A DNA stretch of 54,797 nt from Guillardia theta CCMP2712 (lineage: Eukaryota; Cryptophyceae; Pyrenomonadales; Geminigeraceae). The notes below the pieces were generated by a model. That model made no database searches. It saw nothing but the letters and a program-made list of their open reading frames with translations, and was not told where the DNA came from. Of the stretch, positions 8,918-19,834 are shown piece after piece. The stretch's first letter is position 1, and the number at the start of each line of letters is the position of its first letter. The stretch lies in the NCBI RefSeq assembly GCF_000315625.1, contig NW_005434533.1:37900-92696 (forward strand), in the 5' to 3' direction. The position numbers and the translations under genes were made by a program.

Positions 8918-10004
8918 GTACTAAAAACTTGAGAGGGTGTGTTATAACTTTTGATTAAAGAAACTTGTGTTTGATGCCGCCTTTGCCTGCGAGCAGCCGA
9001 GCAGCACTGAGTAAAGCCTTTCACTCAAAATTAAGTTACTGAGTCTAACCGTCGGAGTCTGAGTCAGTATCGCTGGGCGTGACTAGGCTGATGCTTTTGG
9101 GGACAGCCTCACAGCGGCAAGTCACTGGGTGCGGATAACCGCCGTTGGTTCTCGCTGTCTTGTCTCTTCTCGCCGTGTGGTGGCCTGCAGAGTCATTGCC
9201 TCCTCAGTGATCTGGCCCAGTACGGTCACTGTGGCGGCAGCGCAGGCTGAGGGACCGGTCCCCGGGCCCGCCGGGCTCGGTGCGGCGGCGAGGCTTGCCA
9301 ATAGGTTTACCATTTGTGGGGGTGGTAGCAGTACAGAAGGGGTGAGGAGGGGGTCAGTAGCTTGTGTACCCGTGGTAAGCTATCAAATTCTTATATCGTA
9401 ATATTGGTAGGGTACCATCCTGTTCAACGAACTCATGGGTGGGGGTACTCTAAGAAAAGGTCGACAGGGGGTAGGGATGTTTTGCATCCTGTCTCGGCGA
9501 AATATGCTACAAGGGGGTTATTGTTGAGAGAAAGAGGGGGGTAGGGGTATGATATGGTAAGAATGGGTAGGGAACCACATGAGGGGGGTAGGGTATTCTT
9601 GCTGGGGTAAGGTAGTCAAAATCAGACAAGGGGGTCTACTATGTAGTGAAGTATGGGTAGGTTGTGTCTAGGGATAGCAGGGGGTAGATTTCACTGATAG
9701 TGAGGGGTGGTGATGATAAATTCGACCTCAGGTGGGGCCCTAAGAACGTAGGGTGGTATGCTGTTGATGCAGGGGTAGTTTGTGAGGAGGGGGGGGGGTA
9801 CGGGTAACAGAATTGGGGGTAGGGGGTAGTACTATCGGTCGGGTACAGGAGGACCAGGGTTTGACGGGGGTAGTGTCCTTAGGGGGTCAGAGTCAATCCC
9901 TGCAGATAGGGGGTCGTTTGAATATAAATAAGGGGGTAGGGGTGGAATTCCACAAAGGAAAGACGATCATAGGGGTAGGGTGCGGACTAGTGGCGGGAGG
10001 CAAG
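8918..10004. other. intergenic spacer with GC-rich block and GGGGTA array
   Basis: After the PhoX-like stop there is an AT-richer 3' flank. A block at about 9030-9110 repeats GAGTC/ACTGAG motifs, and a GC-rich patch at 9250-9290 contains CCCCGGGCCCGCCGGGC. From 9300 to 9980 the + strand is dominated by GGGGGTAGGG, GGGGTAGG and related hexamer-like motifs at irregular spacing, immediately upstream of the UBE2E start. No reading frame here looks coding. Confidence 0.6.
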
Positions 10005-11271
<1,267 letters not shown>

Positions 11272-11412
11272 CAGAGACGTGGAGGCGAAAGACGGACAGA
11301 CGAATGTGTCTTCGACGACAAAACTCTTTTCATTCAAGACAAGTCTAGATCAATAATTAACGGCAGGCAAACTTCACATCGCTCCCACTCTCCGCCTCTC
11401 TCTATCCCTCGC

Positions 11413-13568
11413 TCAGTACTTGAGATGGATCAGCGCGTTGGTAAGCATGCGCACTCCTGCTCCGGGAGATGTCAAGATGCTCTCTGGATGGAACTGCACA
11501 GCAGCGATGGGGAGCGTCTTGTGCCGAACTGCCATGATGCATCCGTCGCTTGTCTCTGCTGTCACAACGAGATCCTCGGGGAGTTTGACGCAGTGCAGCG
11601 AGTGGTAACGCCCACAGGTCAGCTCGGGAGGAAGCTCCGAGAAAATCCCTTCCTCCATGTCGCCCTTAATCGTCACCTCCGACGGCTTGCCGTGTACTGG
11701 TGTTGGCAGGACCTGCTCGGCACATTAGAGGGGAGGAAGAGAAGTCCGACTGCCTTACCCCCAGCTGACCTCCGAAGTGCTCGATGATGCCCTGAAGGCC
11801 AAGACAGACTCCGAAGATCGGGATCTTGCGGTCCACGAGGGCCTTGATGGTCTTGGGGACCTGCTGGGGTTGTCACGCCAGCCGGTTGACGATGAAGAGA
11901 CAGAGGGCTGCGGTGTAGGAAGAGGAAGGGGACAAAGGGAAGAAGGGGAAGGGCGGGAGGGAGATAGGTCCAGGGAAGATGGCAGGGGATGGAGGGAGGG
12001 AGGACCTGGAAGTCCGTGGGGTTGCCAGGGCCCGGGGACAGGACGGCAAGATCGAACTTGCGAGACTTGGCGAGTCGGTCGATCTCCTTGTCGTCGAGAC
12101 CGACCTTGCCCGGATGCGAGCGGATGGTGACAACTTCAGCCCCCGTCTGCCGCAGGTAGTTGGCAAGGGTGTGGACGAACGAGTCCTGGTGGTCGATGAG
12201 GATGATTCTCTTTCCCGTCCCCCCCGTCATCTTCGCTTCGCTCTTGTGCGGCGCCGAGTCTTCTCCTCGGGGACGACGGATGGCGTCGATGAAGGCGGAG
12301 GCCTGGCGGGAGTGAGGAGGAGCAAACGGAAGATGGCGGAGGAGCAACTGAGAGGCAGAGAGGAGAGGGAGAGAGGCACGGGAAGGGGGAGAGGGAGTAG
12401 AAGCAGAGTGAGTTCGGAGTTCACCTTGAGGACAGTCTCTGCCTCCTCTGCCGGTGGGTCTGAGTCGAAGAGGAGAGTCGCTCCCGCACGAACCTGTCAC
12501 AGAAGAAGCTCAGAGGGAGCAAAGAAAGGACGAGGGCAGAGGAGTGGAGGAGGAGGAGGGATCAAACCTGTGCGACACCATCGATGATGCGGATGGTTCT
12601 GAGGGTGAGGCCTGTGTTGATGTTCCCGTCGAACCCAACGTGTCCGATCGCTCCTCCGTACCTGAGGAAGACATTCAACCCTTTTCCTTTCCTGTTCCTG
12701 CTCCCCTCCTCCACTCTGTTTCTGTTCCTGTTCCCCTTCGTTGTCGTGTTCTCCTCCTCACACTTCCTGTTCCTCTTCCTACCAGGCGCGGCAGGTCTTC
12801 TCGTGGTCCTCAAGGAACTGCATCGCCCAGGCCTTAGGCGCCCCCGTCACCGTCACTGCCCACGTGTGCGCGAGAAACGCGTCCAGCGCGTCATAGCCCT
12901 CACGAAGAACCCCCTCAACCTGCCGACCCGAGTGATGATGATGATGATGAGGAGGAGGAGGAAGAGGAGGAGGAGGAGGAGGAGCAAAGGTAGGATAGAG
13001 GGGCAGGGGCAGGAGGAGGAGGAAGAGGAGGTCGTACATGGTCGACTGTATGTATCAGCTTGGAATACATTTCGATTTGCCTTCTACCGATGACCTGAGG
13101 ACCCGATCAGCTCTGAGTACAGCCAAGGACGAGAAACAAGACGAGCAAGAGAGGTACAAGGAGAGAGAAGAAGCGAGTTGAGGAGGATGGGAGTGTGGGA
13201 GGACAGGGAGGGGTACGAAGAGGAAAGGGGAAGAGTTAAACCTGAACAGATCCTGGTTTGCAAATTCTCGATTTGTCGTTACGATCAACATCCGTACACA
13301 TGGTGAGCTCACTGCCAAACAGTCAGAAGGGCGGAAGAGAACAAGGGAGGACCGAGAAGTGCAGGAAACCGTGAGGCAGGTGTGAGGGGAGAGCGAGGAA
13401 GGGAGAGGACAGTGCGTCGGTGGGGGTTGTGGAAGTGGAGGGATAGAAGAATGGAGAAGGATGGATACCTCTCCTCCTTGATGCTGTTAAGAAGTTCTTT
13501 GATGTTGTTCGCGTCCTCGATCGCTGTCTTTCCCCTTCTGATCGTCCCTGCATGCACATCAGTCTCCT

Positions 13569-13603
<35 letters not shown>

Positions 13604-16600
13604 CTCATCGCATCTTCCCCTTCCACCCTCTCTTCTCTTCACGTACCAGAGATGGGGCAAGTCTCGATGCGCGATCCCTTGCTCCGCACGTACATCTCGG
13701 GAGACGCTCCCACCAGGTACTCCTGCGAGCGCGTCAGGAGGAGGTGAAGAGGGGAAAGAGATGAGAGCGAAGATAATGGCATGTAGAGCAGAGAAACAGA
13801 ATGCCAAGACGGAGCGAGGCAACGAAGGCAAGACGGGAGGAGAGAAGAAGAGGAGAGGAGGGGAGAGGAGAGGAGAGGAGAGGAGAGGAGAGGAGAGAAG
13901 GACAGAAGGAAAGGAGAAGAGCAACAGATGAGGAGGGAGGGCGAGCAAAGGAGAAGTGAGGAGGAGACAAGGAGAGAAGGAGAGGAGAGGCAGCAGCGCT
14001 AGGGTTACCTTGGCGCCCAGGTTGATGAAGAAGGAATAGGGCGAGGGATTTCTCTCGCGTATCCTCCGATGCAGCTCTGACCGCCCATGTCACTTTCTCC
14101 TCCCCTCGCGTCTCTCAATTAACAACCAGAAGGTCTTTCAGGACAGGGCTCGTAGAACGTTTGCGAGCAGACAACCTGCAGAGGGTTAGCTACCCTTCTC
14201 CTTTCCTCCTCTTCTTTCTCCTCACCTCAAACAAATTTCCGCACTTGAACTCTTCCTTTGCTTTTGTCACAAGTTCCGCATATTCTCCTTCCTGCTCAGG
14301 TCGTCAATGCTGCCGCCCAGCTTCCTCCTCGTCCTCGTCCTCGTCCTCCTCACCTTGTGGTCGCGATTGACCGCTGGCTTCGACCCGACGAAATCTTCTG
14401 CTCGACCCTCACGCGGCATTCCTTTTGTGCTTTTCCCCCCATAAGTGAAGTCGAAGCTGACTGAACTTCTCGTCAAATAAAGTTTCAACATCTCCCTCGT
14501 CCTCCTCCTCGCCCTCGTCCTTCTTCTCCTTCTCTCCTCCCCCTCCCCCTCCTCCTCTTCCTGTCCTCCTCCCTTTCTCCCCAGTCCTATTCTCTTCTCT
14601 TCCGGTCGTCCCATCCCGTCCTCCTGCTCGTATTGTCGTCTCCCTAGCATTCCTTGGCAATATCTCCTGGTTTCATCGTCCTTCTCCTTGTTCCCTCTCC
14701 CTGCTTCGAGTTCTCTCCGTCCCATGTTATCCTGCCCTTCTCCCTTCTCACCTTGTTTTGCAGAAGATTCATCGTATCCCACAAGCAGCAGCAAGTCAGG
14801 GATGAAAAGCACGACGTCTCGCTGTAGTCACTATCGATCAGACCAACACTAGCACAACCTCCTCCTCCTCCCCCTCCCCCTCCTCCCCCTCCTCTGTCCT
14901 CCCCTGCCCTCCTCCTCCAATCCTCTCCTCTCCTCTCCCTTATCGTCCCATCTCCAAGTCTCTTCTATCCTTTACATTCCGCTCCTCACCTGGCTGTCTG
15001 GTCGCTCCAGTCGCATTCTACATGGCTCGAACTGGAAGGTTAAATCATACCTGCAGGAGAAGGAGCAAGACGAGAGCAAGGAGACAGGAGGAGGAGGAGG
15101 AGAAAGAGAGAGAATCAAAATCAGCCAAATTCATGTGAAGGATTTTTTCTTCACCCAAATGCTCCGTAGAGGCCGAGATCAGGATCCTGCTCCGAAAAGA
15201 AGCACTGAATGATCTCGCGAACTGCACCAGCAAGAGGCCAAGTCGACGTCAGCAAAGGAGATCAAGAGAAGCAGAAGCAGGCAGCGAACAAAAGGCAGGA
15301 AGGGAGGAGGACAGGTCAAGAGACGGAGGGGGGGGGGGGGGGGATTGTGGATGAGCTCGACCAAGTGAGAAGACAGATGGCTGTTTGCTCCTTTCCTCCT
15401 CTGTGAACCTGAGATTTCTCGTCTCAACTTGAATCCATTCAGACTTTCCCTCCCTTCGCAATTCCTCTCCCCTTCCCCGACCTCCTTCCCTTCACCCTCC
15501 CCCTGTTCTGCCTGCCTCCTCCACTCACTTTTCGTTGCTCTCCTTGATGAAAACTGTCACAACGTCCGACGAAGGACACTCAATCTGTGGGAATTCAGTT
15601 CGTTTGCCACCTGGTCGGATCGGGACTACCTTGCCGATGCACGCCTTGTCTGCAAGAAAGTCCTTGATAGCCTGTAGCAGGACGAGGCCACGGGAGTTGA
15701 GAGCAGTGATCTTGGCTGTCAGGTTGCGCGATGTGATCATGATTGGGGGATCTACGAAACCCACCTGGCAGGGAACAAGCGATCAGAATCGAACAGAGAT
15801 GATCAGGGCAGTCTATGACATCGACAAGGGCAAAAATGTCAAACAGAAGAGCAGCAGAGAAAGGAATTACAGCAAGCAAACAGAGAAAGGAGTTGCAGAG
15901 AGCAAACAGAGAAAGGAGTTGCAGACAGCAAACAAAACTGCATAATAGACAAGAACAAGACAGCCTCTGATCGCTACAACTCAAATGTCTCACCTTCCAA
16001 CGGGTGTATCTCCCAGGATACTCGAACGTGGACATCATGAGCATACCCATGTGAGAGTCCAAAGCATCCACCATCTCCTCCACCTTCGCGTTGCAGTCGA
16101 CCTGGACCTCCGTCACTCCTCTCCCTCTCCCTCCATCCTCTCCCCCTCCATCCATCCTCTCCCCCTCCCTCCATCCTCTCCCTCTCCCTCCATCCTCTCC
16201 CCCTCCCTCCATGCACACACCTTGGTCTCTGTGCGGTGAACCACGATGTTTCCCCGTGTGGTGTACCCGAGGTCCCCGTTGCTCATGGCAGCCCCCGCGT
16301 CAGCAGCGCTCCGCTGGGTGATTGCCACGTACTTGTCCAGCACCTCCAGAACCTTCCCCTCCTCAATCATCGAACGCGCGATGTCCGCAGCATCCTTGAA
16401 GCTCTTCGCCTTGTCGGCCAGGAAGATGGCAGCAGCAGCATTGGCGATGATGTAGTCCTTCACCGCATCGTGCGTTGCACTCTCCCCCTTCCTCTTCTTG
16501 CTCCCGCTAATGATCTCCCTGAACAGCTTCGCTCGCTCTGCAGCGCTTCCTCCCTGCACATGGGCCAGCTCGTGCTTCTCCACTCCGAAGTCCTCCGGCG

Positions 16601-17401
16601 TCAACTTCATCTCCTTCACCTCTCCGTCCATCAGCAGCCACACATACGTCGCTCCAGCAGGGCTGATCTCGTCCAGCCCTTCCTCCGAGTGCACAATCAT
16701 CGCCCGCTGCGCCCCCTTGATCTTGAACAAGTTGGCGAACAGCTCTCCGAGGTTCTTCTTCCCCACCCCGATCACCTGGAGCGCGGGCTTCGCCGGGTTC
16801 GTCAGAGGGCCGAGCAGGTTGAAGATAGTCCTGATCCCCAGGTCCTTCCGTGCCTTGGCTACGTTCTTCATGGCAGGATGGAACGACTGCGCAAAGAGGA
16901 ACCCGAAACCGCATTCCTGGATGGCCGACGCAACTTTAGGACCGTCCAGCTGGATCTGACACCCGAGGGCCTCCAGAAAGTCGGCGCTCCCCACCGATCC
17001 TGACGCCGACCTGTTCCCATGCTTGGCGCACTTGATGCCTGCAGCCGCCAGGACCATCCCTGCTGCTGTGGAGACGTTGAAGGTGTCCAGACCGTCTCCT
17101 CCCGTCCCCACGATGTCCATGAGCTCATCGGGCGATCCAGCCTCGCAAGGAGATGCAAAGGAGAGCATCGTCTCCGCACATGCCTGGAGGATACGAGGAT
17201 CGAGCTCCTTGTGCTGGGAGGACAGGTCAGACTGCCGAAGGAGACCAGCTAAATCACCTGAAGGCAGGACAGAAACGCTCCTCGCTGTGCGTCCGAGGCT
17301 GCACCGGACATGATGTCATGCATCGCATTCTTGGCTTCCTCCGGCGTAATGCTCCTCTTCTCAGTCACCATCGCCTTCACTGCTAGCTGCACGGCCGCCA
17401 T
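11413..17401 (-). CDS. trifunctional tryptophan enzyme TrpD-TrpE-TrpG fusion
   Basis: Twenty-two exons join without a phase error to 1101 aa. Coordinates descend: 17401-17258, 17213-16221, 16107-15994, 15764-15529, 15408-15362, 15221-15155, 15050-14990, 14821-14752, 14460-14354, 14294-14226, 14175-14127, 14076-14009, 13722-13647, 13547-13469, 13311-13242, 13094-13038, 12919-12783, 12661-12568, 12493-12425, 12302-12006, 11860-11759 and 11712-11413. Residues 1-~360 are anthranilate phosphoribosyltransferase (GTGGDG at 84-89, KHGNRSAS). Residues ~365-870 are anthranilate synthase component I ([40 protein letters not shown]). Residues ~900-1101 are the glutamine amidotransferase (triad C987, H1077, E1079). 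The TrpD-to-TrpE and TrpE-to-TrpG joins each lie inside a single exon, so they are not splicing artefacts. It would make anthranilate from chorismate and glutamine and then add phosphoribose. No plastid leader is visible. Confidence 0.93.
15857..15934 (+). repeat. 26-bp tandem repeat in a TrpDEG intron
   Basis: Three tandem copies of a 26-base unit beginning GAGAAAGGA and ending AGCAAACA lie in the intron between exons 3 and 4 of the tryptophan gene, with one to a few substitutions between copies. Confidence 0.85.
16118..16212 (+). repeat. CT-rich simple repeat in a TrpDEG intron
   Basis: Repeated CTCTCCCCCTCCCTCCATC-like units fill most of the intron after the TrpD-TrpE junction exon. On the gene strand this is GGAGGGAGGGGGAGAGGAT-type sequence, which extends an open frame and gives a misleading Glu/Gly-rich tail. 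Confidence 0.8.
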
Positions 17402-18654
17402 GGTTGCTCAGTGCAGGTTGGCGGGCAGCAAAACGAGAAAGTTTGACGGTGGAGAAGAGATGGAGGAGGCGGGGCGATAACCTGAAGGCAGGAAGTCAGG
17501 AAAGCAAAGAAACAAGCAATGGTATCCCAGTGTGATGCAAAGGAGATGGCAACAAACATGCAAGCAGAGCAGGAGGACGCGGAGCAGGCAGGTGAGGGGG
17601 TGGATGGGGAGGAGGAGAGGTCAAGCAAGAGCAGCAGTATGATGATGATAATGAGGAGGAGGAGGAGGAGGAGGAGGAGGAGGGAAGGAGGAACAGGAGC
17701 AGCATGAGGAGCAGGAGCGACGAGGAAGTTCGAGGTTGAGGAGGGGGGGCGAGAGCGGTGGGATCCTATGACGAGCACGAGGACTTCCAAATTTTCGCCA
17801 AGATTCCGAACACATCAAAAACTAGACAAAATGCCTCAAATAGTTCCATGAAACTCTATAGTAATAAATTACTCTATTTGATATTTCATATAATTATATA
17901 CGAAAGAGAAATAAGTGAAATCACAAATAGAACCCCTCATTGATAAATCTATTTGCACTAGAATAAATCAGGGGGTACAGAGCTGAATGTCGGGGGTGGT
18001 AACTAGAAACAGGGTACTGATAAGGGATGAGGGTGGGGGTACTCAGATATGTAAAGGTGCTATATTAGGAAAACGCCTTTACTGTATGATAGGGTAGGGT
18101 GGGGTGTCTTTGTTGAGGGTGGGGATATAGGGAGAGACAGCCTGGAGCTACCCCTCCAAAAGAGGGGGTAGTATGCTATAGTATTAGGGGGTACTGGAAC
18201 TAAAAGGTGACGGTGAGTCCCGCCGGCCGACGGTCGGGCGCATTCGGCCGGGCCTGGGCCCCGGGCCCGGGCCGCACGCACCCTGGCACTGACTGAGATG
18301 ATCACGTAGGACTTCCGGCCGGCGCGACTGCAGGCTTTAGGCTACTGGAGGCCGATGCTCAGCTCATAACCGACGGAGCACAAGTTTGTTAGACTTGTAC
18401 CGGGCTATGCCAAAGTCACGGCAGATATCACATCAACCTTAGTTCAGTGTACGGTAACAAGATCGGACCGTACAGTTTTTGCTCAAGACCGAGTTTAATG
18501 CACACAAAACCAGAATTGAGGAGCACATGAGAGATAGACTGTATGCTAGGATGTGAAACCCAAGCATCCAGACATGAGAGGACCTTAGCAAGACGTCTCA
18601 GGTGATCCGACTTGCAAACGCATCCGGTCCAGGATCTTTCGTCAGCCTCAGTCA
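17402..18654. other. spacer upstream of TrpDEG: simple sequence, GGGGTA array, GC-rich block
   Basis: 17450-17760 is purine-rich or CT-rich simple sequence with an AGG run at 17655-17688. 17800-17960 is AT-rich (ATATTTCATATAATTATATA). 17960-18200 is rich in GGGGGTA-type motifs. 18220-18290 is GC-rich with GGCCCCGGGCCCGGGCC. 18300-18654 has mixed composition with GTACGGTAA and CCGTACAG. No coding exon was seen. The TrpDEG promoter should lie at the left end, but no defined element is recognisable. Confidence 0.5.
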
Positions 18655-18980
18655 ACTGACCGTACTGCGGCCTGGCAAGGCCTCAGTCCCTGGACTTCGG
18701 AGTCTCGCGCGCCGCGGCTGAGCTTGCCGCCGGTGCGAGATGACGCGCTCGCTATGGCTGCCGATCTAAGTTGAAGCGGCTGCTTGGACGGCAGGCGGAG
18801 GGAAGAGACGTCGAGGGAGCGCTGGAGGCGCTGGTGGAGCATGTGGAGTCCTTGTACCTCCTGCAGATCTCCCACGTCACCTCCTCATGGCGACACTGGA
18901 AGACGTAGACAGTGTGGCCGTCGTGAGGACAGTTGTAGGTGCGGAGGATGAGGAGGGAGAGACCTTCGAAGCTGACGACC
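18655..18980 (-). pseudogene. PX (phox homology) domain remnant with a frame break
   Basis: Read downward from an acceptor at 18981, the sequence gives FEGLSLLILRTYNCPHDGHT, then VYVFQCRHEEVTWEICRRYKD. The frame then shifts by one base to LHMLHQRLQRSLD and LRLPSKQPLQL. Together these are the hallmark of a PX domain (aromatic start, W-x-x-x-RRYxDF, LHxxL, LPxK), which binds phosphoinositides on membranes. One missing base at about 18857-18865, inside what should be RRYKDF-hmLH, splits the domain. A stop follows soon after the first frame. A Ser/Pro-rich open stretch at about 19340-19450 on the same strand could be a 5' exon. Either this is a decayed gene or the sequence carries a single-base error. 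Confidence 0.55.
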
Positions 18981-19834
18981 CTGAGATGAATGTAAGACTG
19001 TGAAACATCAGGCCCAAGAGCGCGACGTGGAGAGATGACGTGAAGAAGAGAGGAGGAGGAGGAGGAGGAAGGAGAGGAGCAGGTGGAGGACGGGGAGATC
19101 AGGGGGGCGACAAGAAGAGGGCTGCAAAGAGCAGGGGAGGGGCTGAGATGTGAGGCAAGAAGAGGATCGGGATATGGATCACGCCAAGGCGACGGCCTGG
19201 GGAGCGAGGATACAACAAGCCTTCACGACAAGCAGATAGGATACGAGAGACAGAGGGGGCAGTTGAGACGAGACAGCACGAGCACGACAACAAGAGGACG
19301 GAGAAGCGACTGGCAGGGAAGTATCCGTCGCAGGTCGAAGCATCACAGGGCTCCATCTCGATGGGCGACAGAGAGGCTGTCGATGGAATGCTGGAGGAGA
19401 GAGGCTCCTGGCTCGTGGGGCGGCGTCAGCAGCGACTCGCGCGAACTCTTTTGATGCTCGTTTCTCACATTCTCATGGTACTCACATCCTCATGATCACA
19501 CTTCTGAGCAGTGGATGTCCAAGTTTTGCAAGATCCATAAAAATGTTTCGGCCAAGCAATCTGGTAGATTTTACATCTTTACTCTGATTCTCAATTGTTA
19601 GCAGATGGTGTTGTACATGTCAGGCATCAACTTCACGAATAGATTCAAGGATATCTCACAACTAACGTGACATTTACTAGCATCTTTAGGAGATGATGCC
19701 TCTAACTAAGCCACTAGCTCGTGCTTGTTACCGTCGCTACCTCGGTGGAGCCTTGGAAATAAACGACGAGACCACTAGATCGACTATTTGCCTTCACCTC
19801 ACCAGCCCCATGCGGCAACTCGCGCACCTCCACC
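18981..19834. other. spacer beside the PX remnant
   Basis: 19040-19080 is AGG-rich. 19090-19450 is open on both strands without a recognisable product; a Ser/Pro-rich stretch on the minus strand may belong to the PX gene. 19450-19690 is AT-richer and looks like 3' flank. 19690-19834 lies just beyond the stop of the following minus-strand gene. No independent gene was recognised. Confidence 0.4.

Noticed and set aside
15974-16218. Gly/Glu/Arg-rich repeat protein upstream of TrpE
   Set aside because: It is intron sequence of the tryptophan gene read through a GGAGGGAGAGG repeat. The exon clearly ends at 16221 with AAG|GTGTGT.
18300-18660. Possible tRNA or structured RNA in the mixed-composition spacer
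   Set aside because: I could not find a cloverleaf with an anticodon arm and a TTCGA-type loop. Paired words such as GTACGG and CCGTAC are too short to support a call.
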